DNA of 64,000 nucleotides, from NCBI RefSeq assembly GCF_002844395.1, contig NZ_CP025197.1, positions 2,294,001-2,358,000 of the forward strand, in the 5' to 3' direction. Below the pieces are notes generated by a model, which saw only the letters and a program-made list of their open reading frames with translations, ran no database searches and was not told the DNA's origin. This stretch comes from Acetivibrio saccincola. GTDB lineage: Bacteria > Bacillota > Clostridia > Acetivibrionales > Acetivibrionaceae. Positions 33,544-43,310 of the stretch are shown piece by piece; positions within the stretch are counted from its first letter, which is position 1, and each line of letters starts with the position of its first letter. The position numbers and the translations under genes are program-made.

Positions 33544-34458
33544 TTAAGACTCTTTAAAACGTACTATTCTTGGCATAATTCCTAATTTATCTATCATTAA
33601 GTTATAATCACTTTCCTTTAAATCATCCCATTTCTTTTTAAGATTACTTAATATTATTGCCTCTACCACATTAGTACCAAAAGACCTTCCACCCCAGTTA
33701 GGTGTGGTTGTAACAAGGGTATCAACACCTAAACTTTTAAGAAGGCTTACATCTTTAGATGTCACTGTGTTTGTAATAATTATTTTCCCCTCTAAGGATT
33801 TTGGCATATATTTTTTTATATAGTGAAAATCCCCTGCTATTATATCTGCATTTTCATAATACTTTTTAAATTTTTCATGGTTATTTTCACTTTGCTTGCT
33901 TCCTGTAGGATACAGTATTTTAAAAGGCAGTTTTGATATAAGAGGTATAAAAATTTTAAGGAGTACCTTAAAAACCTCTATTTTTTTTATAGTCATAGGT
34001 ATACCTAATGCAAAAATCAAATCCCCTATTAAAACATTACAATCATTTTCTATAAAAGCTTCTGTCATCCTGAACCTGTCTGTAGCACATGTTACCAATA
34101 CTTTTTTGTCTTTAAGGGGGATTATATTATTATCCCTCAGGTAATTTATAACCCTGTATTCAAGCGTATTTTTAACCCCGCTTCCATCGCATATAGGCGT
34201 AATTTTGGGTGCATTAATTATTGGAATAGCCTCTTTTATTACATGTTTTTTGTTGGTAACCCCGGTAAGATATAAATCTATTCCTCCTACACCAAATGCA
34301 TCAACTTTTCCATCTAATTCCTTTATTATGGAAATTGCTTTTTCTATATCCCCGTCCGTTCCAATTCTTTGGATGTGATGCTTCTCCCCTAAAATGTCAA
34401 TCTCTACACTCTCATCACGAAGTGAAGAACCGATACTTACACTTACAATTCTCTTCAT
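33544..34458 (-). CDS. Conserved protein, possibly the family named quinate 5-dehydrogenase
   Basis: 304 aa, starting MKRIVSVSIGSSLRDESVEI with GTDGDIEKAISIIKELDGKVDAFGVGGIDLYL and later CDGSGVKNTLEYRVINYL. It resembles a conserved clostridial family that databases label quinate 5-dehydrogenase by similarity to shikimate dehydrogenase-like proteins; the activity has, to my knowledge, little direct support. A Rossmann-type strand, KKVLVTCATDRFRMTEAF, is visible near 119-136. The ATG at 34456-34458 overlaps the ribF stop (ATGA), so it is translationally coupled to ribF. Confidence 0.55.
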   Translation of the reverse strand: MKRIVSVSIGSSLRDESVEIDILGEKHHIQRIGTDGDIEKAISIIKELDGKVDAFGVGGIDLYLTGVTNKKHVIKEAIPIINAPKITPICDGSGVKNTLEYRVINYLRDNNIIPLKDKKVLVTCATDRFRMTEAFIENDCNVLIGDLIFALGIPMTIKKIEVFKVLLKIFIPLISKLPFKILYPTGSKQSENNHEKFKKYYENADIIAGDFHYIKKYMPKSLEGKIIITNTVTSKDVSLLKSLGVDTLVTTTPNWGGRSFGTNVVEAIILSNLKKKWDDLKESDYNLMIDKLGIMPRIVRFKES

Positions 34459-35396
34459 GTACAATATTCACTCCTAAAATATTTCCTGGCCTTTAATAAA
34501 TCTTTTTTCATTTCTATAATAAGCTCTTCTATAGTGCTAAACTTTTTCTCATTTCTGATTTTTTCAATAAAAAAGACCTCTATTTCTTTGCCATAAATAT
34601 CCTTATTAAAATCCATTATAAAAGTTTCTACACTTATATAGCTATTTCCTCCAAAAGTAGGATTATTCCCCACGTTAGTTACACTAGGATAAATACAGTC
34701 TTCAATTTTTACTTTAGTTATGTACACTCCCTTTTTAGGAAAAACCAGATAGCTCTTAGGACTTATATTTGCTGTGGGAAAACCTAAAGTCCTTCCTATT
34801 CCCTTTCCTCTTTCCACCTGCCCTTTTATGGAATAATGTCTTCCTAAATGCAAGAAAGCCTTATGCATATCCCCTTTTTTTATGTACTTTCTTATATTGG
34901 TGCTGCTTACTATTTCATCCTCTAGTTTGACAGGTGGTATAACTATTACTTTAAAACCATGTCTTTTTCCAAGTTCCTTTAAAAGATTTATATCCCCCTC
35001 ACCCTTATAGCCAAACCTGTAGTCGTAGCCTGCCACCGCAAGCTTCATTTTTAGCTTTTTTACAAGAATACCTTCTACAAAATCCTCAGGCTTGATTCTT
35101 GAATATTTCTCGTCAAATTTTTCAAAATATACATAATCAAGTCCTCTTTTGCTTAAAATCTCTATCTTTTTTTCCAATGTGGTTATTAAGGGTGTAAAAA
35201 GCTTTTTCCTGATTATATTCTCCGGATGCTTCACAAATGTATACACCACAGATTCTAAGGAATGCAAATCTGATTCATTTATCAATGTATCTATAAGTGC
35301 CATATGTCCTAAATGTAAACCGTCAAAGTTCCCCAAACCTACTCCTGTGGGTTTTTTAAAACTGTAATCTGAAGTTGAAGCATATATTGTTTTCAT
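34455..35396 (-). CDS. ribF: Bifunctional riboflavin kinase / FAD synthetase
   Basis: Makes FMN then FAD. The N-terminal nucleotidyltransferase domain has GLGNFDGLHLGHMALI (about 19-34) and SSTNIRKYIKKGD (about 163); the C-terminal kinase domain has GRTLGFPTANI (about 203-213) and NVGNNPTFGG. 313 aa is normal. It sits downstream of truB as in many Firmicutes and overlaps the next gene by four bases. Confidence 0.95.
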   Translation of the reverse strand: MKTIYASTSDYSFKKPTGVGLGNFDGLHLGHMALIDTLINESDLHSLESVVYTFVKHPENIIRKKLFTPLITTLEKKIEILSKRGLDYVYFEKFDEKYSRIKPEDFVEGILVKKLKMKLAVAGYDYRFGYKGEGDINLLKELGKRHGFKVIVIPPVKLEDEIVSSTNIRKYIKKGDMHKAFLHLGRHYSIKGQVERGKGIGRTLGFPTANISPKSYLVFPKKGVYITKVKIEDCIYPSVTNVGNNPTFGGNSYISVETFIMDFNKDIYGKEIEVFFIEKIRNEKKFSTIEELIIEMKKDLLKARKYFRSEYCT

Positions 35397-35416
35397 ACTT
35401 TCATCCCTAACTTATA

Positions 35417-36301
35417 TCATATAAACATTTTTCTTGACTTTAGTAAAATATCTTCGTTAAATTTAATCACTTGGCCAAATGCCAAAAATTTGCCATCCCA
35501 TCCATAAACCCTTAGGTTTTTCTTTTTTTTGAATTCATCACTTATTTTTATCTTTGCACCGTTTGTAAATTTCTTTGTATCCTTTAAATTCAGCACTATT
35601 TTATCATAATCCTTAAATATTTCATCCACCGGGATTATTTTTTCCTGCAGGGTGCCTTGGGCAGCCAGCTCCCTTATTTCTTCCAAAGTCAGTGTAGTGG
35701 AAAGGTCAAAAACCCCGGCTTTCTTTCTAAGCAGGAAGGACATATGCCCTCCGCAGCCTAATTTGTTCCCTATATCATCGCAAAGAGTCCTGATATAAGT
35801 CCCCTTTGAACACTCTACATCAAAAATAACTGAATCTTTTTTTATTTGTATAATGTCAATAGAATAAATTTCCACTTCTCTGGGCTTTCTGTCTATAACC
35901 TTTCCTTCCCTTGCAATGTCGTATAGTTTTTTCCCATTAACCTTTATGGCAGAATACATAGGAGGTACCTGGCTGTATTTTCCAACAAAAGACATTATAG
36001 CCCTTTCTATTTCATCTTTTGAAACATCAACAGGGCTTTCTTTTATTATTTTACCTGTTGCATCCTGGGTATCAGTGGAAATACCCAATTTAAGCCCAGC
36101 CCTGTAAATTTTGTCCTTATCTATTAAAAATTCAACAGCCTTAGTAGCCTTGCCCAAACAAACAGGAAGAACCCCTGCAGCACAAGGATCCAGTGTCCCG
36201 GTGTGCCCTACCTTTTTTATTTTAAGTATTCTTCTTAAATATGCAACCACATCAAAGGAAGTCATGCCAGTTGGCTTTAGTACATTAATTACACCGTTCA
36301 T
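35417..36301 (-). CDS. truB: tRNA pseudouridine-55 synthase TruB
   Basis: Converts U55 in the tRNA T-loop to pseudouridine. Catalytic Asp in VGHTGTLDPCAAGVLPVCLG (Asp about residue 39 of this start), plus YSAIKVNGKKLYDIAREG and CSKGTYIRTLCDDIG. The ATG at 36299-36301 overlaps the nrnA stop as TAATG and gives NGVINVLKPTGMTSFDV at the N-terminus, the normal family start; a longer frame upstream runs into nrnA. 294 aa. Confidence 0.95.
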   Translation of the reverse strand: MNGVINVLKPTGMTSFDVVAYLRRILKIKKVGHTGTLDPCAAGVLPVCLGKATKAVEFLIDKDKIYRAGLKLGISTDTQDATGKIIKESPVDVSKDEIERAIMSFVGKYSQVPPMYSAIKVNGKKLYDIAREGKVIDRKPREVEIYSIDIIQIKKDSVIFDVECSKGTYIRTLCDDIGNKLGCGGHMSFLLRKKAGVFDLSTTLTLEEIRELAAQGTLQEKIIPVDEIFKDYDKIVLNLKDTKKFTNGAKIKISDEFKKKKNLRVYGWDGKFLAFGQVIKFNEDILLKSRKMFI

Positions 36302-37260
36302 TATAAAACTTCCCTTATCTCCTTTAAAAGTATTTGTTTTATATCTTCCATATTTCCCTCTATTGTACACCCGGCAGCATTTTTATGCCCGCCTCCACCA
36401 AGTTTATTTGCTATTATGGATACATCAACATACTTTTTAGACCTTAAGTTTATTTTATAACTTTCATTTTCCTTCTCTCTAACAAGAACTGCAACTTCCA
36501 CACCTTTTATATTTCTTCCAATATTTACAATGCCGTCGCAGTCCTCTTCCTTTGCATCTGCATCTTTTATCATACTTTCCGTAACCGTTATAAAAGCTAC
36601 TTTTCCATTTTCTAATATTTCCAAAGTTTGTACAGCCATTCCTGTAAGTTTTGTCTTAGATAAAGACACCGTTTCAAATAAAAGCTGTGAAACTTCCGCC
36701 ACATCAACACCATTATTTATTAAATCTGATATTATCTGGTGAGTAATTGATGTGGTATTGCTGTATCTGAATCCACCTGTATCTGTTGCTATAGCAACAT
36801 AAATACAGGTAGATATTTCTTTAGTTAATGGAATTCCCATCATTTTTATAAACTGGTATATTATTTCCCCTGTAGCCGACGAACTGGTTTGAACATAATT
36901 CAAATCGGCAAACTCGGTATTTGTCATATGATGGTCTATATTAATGGTATAAGATGCAGCATTAAAAATGTCAATTCGCTTTCCAAGGCGGCCGGTATCC
37001 CCTGTATCCAATGCCAGTACAAGGTCGTAGTTTTCTTTTTCACCTTGGTAAACTTTTGTAAATTCTATGCCAGGCAAAAACCCATAGCTTGAAGGAATTT
37101 CCTCTTCAATGTAAATTACCGGTTCAATTCCCAGCTCCTTTACTGCATATGCAAGGGCAATACTTGAACCAAGTGCATCCCCGTCTATAGACACATGGGG
37201 CAGGATGGCAAGGGTTTTTACTTCTTTTATCTTTGAAATAATGATATTTTTAGTCATCAT
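36301..37260 (-). CDS. nrnA: DHH-family phosphoesterase NrnA
   Basis: Degrades nanoRNA and may also hydrolyse pAp or linear cyclic-dinucleotide products. Metal-binding motifs: HVSIDGDALGSS (about 22-33), LALDTGDTGRLG (about 82-93), NIDHHMTN (about 108-115) and the DHHA1 domain GGGHKNAAGCTIEG near the C-terminus. 319 aa is normal. It stands between rbfA and truB, its usual place. Confidence 0.92.
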   Translation of the reverse strand: MMTKNIIISKIKEVKTLAILPHVSIDGDALGSSIALAYAVKELGIEPVIYIEEEIPSSYGFLPGIEFTKVYQGEKENYDLVLALDTGDTGRLGKRIDIFNAASYTINIDHHMTNTEFADLNYVQTSSSATGEIIYQFIKMMGIPLTKEISTCIYVAIATDTGGFRYSNTTSITHQIISDLINNGVDVAEVSQLLFETVSLSKTKLTGMAVQTLEILENGKVAFITVTESMIKDADAKEEDCDGIVNIGRNIKGVEVAVLVREKENESYKINLRSKKYVDVSIIANKLGGGGHKNAAGCTIEGNMEDIKQILLKEIREVL

Positions 37261-37304
37261 TACAACTCCCCAATCCTTTCAAATTACTAACAAAGTTAAA
37301 TATC

Positions 37305-37658
37305 TTAATCACTTTCTTTTTTTTCTTTTATATCTTCTATCAATTTAGAAATCCTGGCACCATATTCAATGGAATCATCAATTTCAAAAATAATTTCCGG
37401 TGAATAACGTATTTGAAGCCTGCTTCCTATCTCCCGTCTTATAAAACCTGCTGCACTTTCTAAACCCTTAAACACTTCTTTTTTTTCTTCTTCATCTGCC
37501 ATAATGCTGACAAACACCTTTGCATAGCGCAAATCTTTTGTTACCTTTACATGGGTGACACTAATAAGCTTTGAAAGCCTTGGGTCTTTAAGTTCAGTGT
37601 GTATAATATTGCTAATTTCCCTCTTTATCCCTTCTGAAATCCGCATAGTTCTGTCCAT
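37305..37658 (-). CDS. rbfA: 30S ribosome-binding factor RbfA
   Basis: KH-like 16S rRNA maturation factor, with MRISEGIKREISNII, DPRLSKLISVTHVKVTKDLRYAKVFVS and the C-terminal LQIRYSPEIIFEIDDSIEYGARI. 117 aa from the ATG at 37656-37658, which has AGGAGTG upstream; a GTG three codons earlier overlaps that site. It follows infB. Confidence 0.95.
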   Translation of the reverse strand: MDRTMRISEGIKREISNIIHTELKDPRLSKLISVTHVKVTKDLRYAKVFVSIMADEEEKKEVFKGLESAAGFIRREIGSRLQIRYSPEIIFEIDDSIEYGARISKLIEDIKEKKESD

Positions 37659-37688
37659 TACAAACACTCCTAAAAGTAATTTTCTTTT

Positions 37689-40682
37689 TTATTCTCTGAC
37701 TTCTTCCATAACGTAGGCTTCAATAACGTCCCCTACCTTTATATCATTGTATTTTTCTAAAGACAGTCCGCATTCATAGCCCTGGACAACTTCCTTTACA
37801 TCATCTTTAAACCTTTTTAAGGAAGCAAGTTTTCCTTCATGGACAACAATGCCGTTTCTTAGTACCCTTACACCGCTATTTCTAATGATTTTCCCGTCAA
37901 GTACATATCCACCGCCAATGGTACCAACACCGGAAGCTTTAAACAGCTGTCTTATTTCAACATGACCGGTAATAACTTCTCTGTAAGTAGGGTCAAGCAA
38001 TCCCTTCATAGCTGCCTCAACATCTTCTATTGCATCGTAAATAACTGTATAAAGCCTTATATCCACTCCGGCATCTTTTGCAATTTCTGTTACATTCCCT
38101 GCAGTTCCCACATTAAAACCAATTATAATTGCATTTGATACTTGTGCTAATGTTACGTCTGACTCAGTGACCGCTCCTACTCCTCCATGGATTATCTTAA
38201 TTCCTACTTCCTCATTTGAAAGTTTTTCTAAGGACTGTTTAATAGCTTCAACAGAGCCCTGCACATCTGCTTTTACAATTATATTCAGTTCTTTTACTTC
38301 ACCTGCTTTAATCCTCTCAAATAAATCATCCAGTGAAACTTTAACAGTAGGATTTAACATTTGTTCCCTAAGCTTTTGTTTTCTCTTTTCAACAAGCTGC
38401 TTTGCAATTTTTTCATCAGTTATTGCATAAAAGGTTTCTCCTGCCTCCGGTACTTCCGGAAGTCCGAGTATTTCTACAGGTGTTGACGGACCGGCTTCCA
38501 TTATTCTCTGACCCTTATCATCTGTCATTGCCCTTATCCTGCCAACCAATGTCCCTGTAACAATTGAATCCCCATGATGCAGCGTTCCCCTTTGAACTAA
38601 CATGGTGGCTATAGGTCCCCTGTCCTTATCAAGTTTTGCCTCAATTACAGTTCCTTTTGCCTGTCTATTTGGGTTTGCCTTTAGTTCAAGCATATCTGCA
38701 ACTAAAAGTACCATTTCAAGTAAATAGTCTATATTTATTCTCTTTTTAGCTGAAACCTCTACACAAATGGTGTCTCCACCCCATTCTTCAATAAGCAGTC
38801 CATGTTCAGCCAATTCCTGTTTCACCCTGTCAGGATTAGCCTCAGGTCTGTCTATCTTGTTGATTGCTACAATTATTGAAACATTTGCCGCCTTAGCATG
38901 GTTAATTGCTTCTATGGTCTGAGGCATAACACCATCGTCAGCTGCAACCACAAGTATTGCTACGTCAGTTACCTGGGCACCCCTTGCTCTCATAGCTGTA
39001 AAAGCTTCGTGCCCTGGTGTATCAAGAAAAGTTATATTTCTATTATTAATATTAACTGTATATGCACCAATATGCTGAGTGATTCCACCTGCTTCTTTCT
39101 CGGTAACATTTGTCTCTTTAATTGCATCCAATAATGAAGTTTTACCATGGTCAACATGCCCCATCACAACAACAACAGGAGGTCTTGGTACCAATTCATC
39201 TTCATTATCGTCTTCAGAATCATCAAACAGTATATCTTCTTCAGTTATAACAACTTCTTTTTCAGCAGTAATGCCATATTCATCTGCTATTATTGCAGCA
39301 GTATCAAAATCTATTTCCTGATTCACCGTTGCCATTACACCTAATTTCATCAAGCGCTTAATTACATCGGCAGATGTTTTTTTGATGGCTTCTGCAAACT
39401 CTTTAACTGTCATTGTCTCGCCCAGCTTCACAGATGTAAGAACAGCTTTTGGCGGAACCTGGTTTTCTTTCTTGTCTTTTTTATTGTCTTTCTTTGCTTT
39501 TTTAGGTTTCTTTACCTTTTCGTCATAAAACTCGTCTAAAATTTCATCATCAGACAAAACTCCTGCCACCTCTTTTTTGGCAGCAAAAATATTTTTATTT
39601 GGCTTGTTTTTGGTTTTATAGGCTTTTTTGGTCTTGCTAATATCCCTTCTGCCTTCCCTGCCTTCTTTAAAATCCCGTCTTTCCCCACGTTGACGGGTGT
39701 CTGATTGTTCTTTTTGTATAGATTTCAAATCAGCTTTTGACATCTCTTGAGCCTTCTTTGCCTCCTTACTGGAAGTTTTGTCTTTTACAATTGTCTCTTT
39801 GGTTTCTTTACCTTTATCTTCTTTTGCCACTTTTGCAGCGGGCTTTGTATCTTTTGCATCTTTTTTGCTTTCATCTTTAATTTTAGAGTCAGCCTTATGA
39901 CTTTCGCTTTCCTTACTGCCCTTTTGCTCTTTAACTTTCTCTGTCTTTTTGCTGCTTTTTTTGCTTTCTTTGGATTTTTTATCAGCAGCCTCCTGTTTTT
40001 TATCTTCACTTTCTTCTGCTTTTTTTGACTTATTCTTTTGTTTTTCTTCATTAGGGGCTTCAACGGGTTTAACAGTATCCAATTGCTTTTCCCTGCTCTG
40101 TTCCCCTTGTTTTAAATCTTTGTCAGAAACAGCAGTATCGTTCTTCTTTTCACTTACCACAGCGTCTTTAACCTCATTTTCAGTCTTTTTCTTTTCAGCT
40201 TCCTTTTCCTTCTCAGAAGTTTTTGTAACAGGTCTTTTGGGCTCAAGTTTTGTCTCCCTTACAAGTCCTGGTCTTAAACCTGATGTAGATGTAGCCACTT
40301 TAACATATGGAGCTTTTTTATGCTTATCTTTTCCATCTTTTTTCTGTCCCTTGTCTCCGGACTTATTCAAATCTTCTTCAGAATCTAAATTTATCTCTAC
40401 TTTTCGTATTATTCTAGGCGCTTTTTTGGCTTCCTTTTTCAGCTCTTCCTTTAACTCCTCATCAATTATAGGTATTGGCTTCTTATTGGTGGCTTGAGCT
40501 TCTTCTTTTTCCTCATCATGTCTTATAACCCCGATATAGTCATATAGAGAATCTATTTCATCACTTTCTAGAAGACTCATATGGTTTTTAACAACTATGT
40601 TTATTTCAGATAGTTTTTCAATCAGCCTTTTACTGGTGGTATTCAGCTCTTTGGCAATTTCATAAACTCTTTTTCTTGTCAA
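37689..40682 (-). CDS. infB: Translation initiation factor IF-2
   Basis: GTPase that places fMet-tRNA on the 30S subunit. N-terminal IF2-N module ([22 protein letters not shown]), a long Lys/Glu-rich disordered region of about 300 residues, a second IF2-N module ([21 protein letters not shown]), then the G domain: [19 protein letters not shown] and NKIDR. 997 aa from TTG at 40680-40682, which has GGGGGTG at proper distance and gives the usual family start; earlier ATG codons lie inside ylxQ, whose end overlaps by about 23 bases. Confidence 0.95.
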   Translation of the reverse strand: MTRKRVYEIAKELNTTSKRLIEKLSEINIVVKNHMSLLESDEIDSLYDYIGVIRHDEEKEEAQATNKKPIPIIDEELKEELKKEAKKAPRIIRKVEINLDSEEDLNKSGDKGQKKDGKDKHKKAPYVKVATSTSGLRPGLVRETKLEPKRPVTKTSEKEKEAEKKKTENEVKDAVVSEKKNDTAVSDKDLKQGEQSREKQLDTVKPVEAPNEEKQKNKSKKAEESEDKKQEAADKKSKESKKSSKKTEKVKEQKGSKESESHKADSKIKDESKKDAKDTKPAAKVAKEDKGKETKETIVKDKTSSKEAKKAQEMSKADLKSIQKEQSDTRQRGERRDFKEGREGRRDISKTKKAYKTKNKPNKNIFAAKKEVAGVLSDDEILDEFYDEKVKKPKKAKKDNKKDKKENQVPPKAVLTSVKLGETMTVKEFAEAIKKTSADVIKRLMKLGVMATVNQEIDFDTAAIIADEYGITAEKEVVITEEDILFDDSEDDNEDELVPRPPVVVVMGHVDHGKTSLLDAIKETNVTEKEAGGITQHIGAYTVNINNRNITFLDTPGHEAFTAMRARGAQVTDVAILVVAADDGVMPQTIEAINHAKAANVSIIVAINKIDRPEANPDRVKQELAEHGLLIEEWGGDTICVEVSAKKRINIDYLLEMVLLVADMLELKANPNRQAKGTVIEAKLDKDRGPIATMLVQRGTLHHGDSIVTGTLVGRIRAMTDDKGQRIMEAGPSTPVEILGLPEVPEAGETFYAITDEKIAKQLVEKRKQKLREQMLNPTVKVSLDDLFERIKAGEVKELNIIVKADVQGSVEAIKQSLEKLSNEEVGIKIIHGGVGAVTESDVTLAQVSNAIIIGFNVGTAGNVTEIAKDAGVDIRLYTVIYDAIEDVEAAMKGLLDPTYREVITGHVEIRQLFKASGVGTIGGGYVLDGKIIRNSGVRVLRNGIVVHEGKLASLKRFKDDVKEVVQGYECGLSLEKYNDIKVGDVIEAYVMEEVRE

Positions 40683-41010
40683 TATCTTCACCCCCGCAAG
40701 CATTATTTTCATCGTCTATCATTTTCAAAAGATTATTGGAAAACCCTTTGTCCAATATGGCCACCACCGAAGTTATTCCTTTGCCAATAAATTTTCCCAA
40801 TAATTCTTTTGTCCCAAATATTCTCATTTCCACTCTCCTGTGAAAACAAGCATTTTCATACTTCTTTTTTGTGTTAAATGAAGCATCTTCTGCCACGACA
40901 ATTAATTTAACTTTGCCGCTCTTTAAAAGTCTTTCGCATGTTTCATCACCTGAAACCAATTTGTTAGCTTTCCTTGCAAGCCCCATAAAAGAATATATCC
41001 TATTTGTCAT
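40660..41010 (-). CDS. ylxQ: L7Ae-family ribosomal protein YlxQ
   Basis: 116-aa RNA-binding protein of the L7Ae/L30e type (kink-turn binder), with [37 protein letters not shown] and [23 protein letters not shown]. The start overlaps the end of ylxR by 11 bases and its 3' end overlaps the infB start, the standard nusA-ylxR-ylxQ-infB arrangement. Confidence 0.9.
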   Translation of the reverse strand: MTNRIYSFMGLARKANKLVSGDETCERLLKSGKVKLIVVAEDASFNTKKKYENACFHRRVEMRIFGTKELLGKFIGKGITSVVAILDKGFSNNLLKMIDDENNACGGEDIDKKKSL

Positions 41011-41275
41011 TTTCCGTCCCCAATTCTTTTTTTAATGCTTCATATATTTCACTTTCAATAGAAGTTTCAAATGCTCTTTCAAATCCTTTACTCTTCCTTG
41101 CCTTTTCAAAACACTCAATGTCTTTACAAATATAGGCTCCTCTGCCAGGCTTCTTGCCAACAAAGTCAATGGATATTTCATTTTCTTTGTTCTTTACCAC
41201 CCTGATTAACTCTTTTTTAGGTTTCATTTCCTGACATCCTATACACATTCTCATTGGAATCCTTTTTTTCTTCAT
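41000..41275 (-). CDS. ylxR: YlxR RNA-binding protein
   Basis: 91-aa DUF448 protein with the diagnostic RMCIGCQEMKPKKELIRVVK (residues 9-28) and GRGAYICKDIECFEKARK (about 44-61). The family binds RNA, and reported roles include control of gene expression and RNase P activity. AGGAAGTGAT lies upstream of the ATG. Third gene of the rimP operon. Confidence 0.92.
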   Translation of the reverse strand: MKKKRIPMRMCIGCQEMKPKKELIRVVKNKENEISIDFVGKKPGRGAYICKDIECFEKARKSKGFERAFETSIESEIYEALKKELGTENDK

Positions 41276-41350
41276 AGAGTATCACTTCCTAAACTTACAT
41301 GTTCATTTTCACCAGTAAAAGGTCAGAAAATTCAAACCTTTTTTATACAC

Positions 41351-42625
41351 TTAAACAATGTTCTCATCTAAATCCCTCTCTGAAGTCCCTTCTTCAGAAA
41401 TTTCATCACCGGCTTCTACATCTTCTTTAGGAATTTCTTCCCCGATGTCTCCTTCTAAACCTTCTTCAGGAACCTCTTCCCCGGCGCCCCCTTTTAAATT
41501 TTCTTCTAGAACTTCTTCCCCGCCGTCCCTTTCTGAATATTCATCTCCTGCACTTTCACTGTTAATATTAAAGAGCTTTTGCTCAATATCTGCCCTAAGC
41601 TGGGATTCACTCTTAATATCAATTTTCCAGCCGGTTAGTTTGGCAGCAAGCCTTGCATTTTGACCTTCTTTTCCTATTGCTAAGGACAGCTGAAAGTCCG
41701 GTACCGTTACTTTTGCACTTTTCTCCTCTTCATTCACATCCACCCTTATGACCTTTGCAGGACTTAAGCTGCTTGAAATATATTCCTTCGGGTCACTGCT
41801 CCAGTTTATTATGTCTATCTTCTCCCCCCTAAGCTCATCAACAATAGCCTGGACCCTTGTGCCTTTTTGCCCTACACAAGCCCCTACAGGGTCAACATTA
41901 TCGTCCCTTGAATACACTGCTACTTTTGTCCTGGAGCCTGGTTCCCTTGAAATGCTTTTAAGTTCAACTATTCCTTCGTATATTTCAGGCACTTCAAGTT
42001 CAAACAATCTTTTTACAAGCCCCGGGTGGGTTCTGGATACCATAATCTGAGGACCTTTGGTTGTCTTTTTAACTTCTATTATATACGTTTTTATCCTGTC
42101 ATTAAACTTATACTCCTCACCAGGTACCTGCTCTGACGGCGCTAATATTGCTTCGGCTCTTCCTAAATCTATAATTACATTTCTTCTCTCTGTCCTTTGG
42201 ACAATTCCTGTAACTATTTCCCCTTCCTTATTGGCAAATTCGTCGAAAATAATTCCCCTTTCAGCCTCTCTTATACGTTGCACAACAACCTGCTTGGCTG
42301 TCTGGGCTGCTATCCTTCCAAATTTCCTTGGAGTTACTTCTATCTCTACAACATCATCTTCTTCAAAGTCAGGATTTATTTTTTTAGCTTCCTCAATTGA
42401 GATATCAAAATTAATATTCTTTGGACTTTGGGTTACTTTTTTTAATGCAAATACTTTAAATTCCCCACTGTCCCGGTCAATTAAAACCCTGACGTTCTGG
42501 GAAGAACCAAAATTTCTTTTATATGCTGATATAAGAGCTGCTTCTATAGCTTCAATTAATGTTTCTTTATCAATTCCTTTTTCTTTCTCTAATTGTTCTA
42601 ATGCATGAATTAAATCCGCACTCAT
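41351..42625 (-). CDS. nusA: Transcription elongation/termination factor NusA with repetitive acidic tail
   Basis: Binds RNA polymerase and nascent RNA to control pausing and termination. N-terminal domain MSADLIHALEQLEKEKGIDK, S1 domain (EGEIVTGIVQRTERRNVIIDLG), then two KH domains (DPVGACVGQKGTRVQAIVDEL and LSLAIGKEGQNARLAAKLTGW). After about residue 355 comes a Glu/Gly-rich tail of three to four near-repeats of about 13 residues (GEEVPEEGLEGDI-like). 424 aa from ATG at 42623-42625 with GAGGAGG; the frame extends further upstream without support. Confidence 0.95.
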   Translation of the reverse strand: MSADLIHALEQLEKEKGIDKETLIEAIEAALISAYKRNFGSSQNVRVLIDRDSGEFKVFALKKVTQSPKNINFDISIEEAKKINPDFEEDDVVEIEVTPRKFGRIAAQTAKQVVVQRIREAERGIIFDEFANKEGEIVTGIVQRTERRNVIIDLGRAEAILAPSEQVPGEEYKFNDRIKTYIIEVKKTTKGPQIMVSRTHPGLVKRLFELEVPEIYEGIVELKSISREPGSRTKVAVYSRDDNVDPVGACVGQKGTRVQAIVDELRGEKIDIINWSSDPKEYISSSLSPAKVIRVDVNEEEKSAKVTVPDFQLSLAIGKEGQNARLAAKLTGWKIDIKSESQLRADIEQKLFNINSESAGDEYSERDGGEEVLEENLKGGAGEEVPEEGLEGDIGEEIPKEDVEAGDEISEEGTSERDLDENIV

Positions 42626-42658
42626 TTTAGAACCTCCTCGCCTTATTTCATATGACAA

Positions 42659-43123
42659 CTAAAATATTATCGTTCTCTTTACCAATGAAACTTCTTCTCT
42701 TTCAAATTCCATTGTTTCCCCGCTGTCTAGATTTATAACTATTTTATTATCTATCAAACCAATTAGTTCACCTACATATTTCTTTTTGCCATTAATTGCC
42801 TTGAACAGCTTTACCTCAACTAACTCCCCTTTAAATCTTTCAAAATCAGAGTCTTTTTTTAACGGCCTTTCAAGCCCTGGTGAAGAAACCTCTAAAAAAT
42901 AACTTTGAGGTATCGGGTCCTCTTTGTCAAGTAAATCGCTTACTTCTTCACTCACCACTTTACAATCATCAATGGTTATCCCACCTGGTTTATCTATGTA
43001 AATTCTCAAGTACCAATTGGGTCCTTCCTTTACATATTCAACGTCTACCAATTCAAATAAGTGCTTTTTTACCACAGGCTCCGCTAAATTAGTGGCAATT
43101 TCTACTATTTTCCTTTTAGACAT
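42659..43123 (-). CDS. rimP: Ribosome maturation factor RimP
   Basis: 30S assembly factor, 154 aa, with LVDVEYVKEGPNWYLRIYIDKPGGITIDDC and SYFLEVSSPGLERPLKKDSDFERF, both strongly conserved. The ATG at 43121-43123 is chosen because GGAGG is five to seven bases upstream. First gene of the rimP-nusA-ylxR-ylxQ-infB-rbfA-nrnA-truB-ribF run. Confidence 0.93.
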   Translation of the reverse strand: MSKRKIVEIATNLAEPVVKKHLFELVDVEYVKEGPNWYLRIYIDKPGGITIDDCKVVSEEVSDLLDKEDPIPQSYFLEVSSPGLERPLKKDSDFERFKGELVEVKLFKAINGKKKYVGELIGLIDNKIVINLDSGETMEFEREEVSLVKRTIIF

Positions 43124-43181
43124 ATCTACCTCCATATAAAGCTCATTTAAAATCAAACACCCAAGGGTTCAAAATAATACG

Positions 43182-43207
43182 AAAGAGTGGGTTCTTCCCC
43201 ACTCTTT
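43182..43207 (-). terminator. Terminator after polC
   Basis: Perfect 10-bp arms AAAGAGTGGG (43182-43191) and CCCACTCTTT (43198-43207). The U tract on the minus strand is weak (CGTATTATTTT). It separates polC from rimP. Confidence 0.7.
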
Positions 43208-43310
43208 GCCCTTGTGCTACTACCTATTATGCTTTAGCTCAAATGTATTATACCATTATTATTTGTATTTATCAATAATTTTATTATATTTATTTTTTTA
43301 TTCCCTTTAT

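Noticed and set aside
39747-40497. Long open frames overlapping the 5' half of infB
   Set aside because: They mirror the Lys/Glu-rich linker of IF-2 in other frames and have only Ser/Phe-rich or Lys-rich translations.
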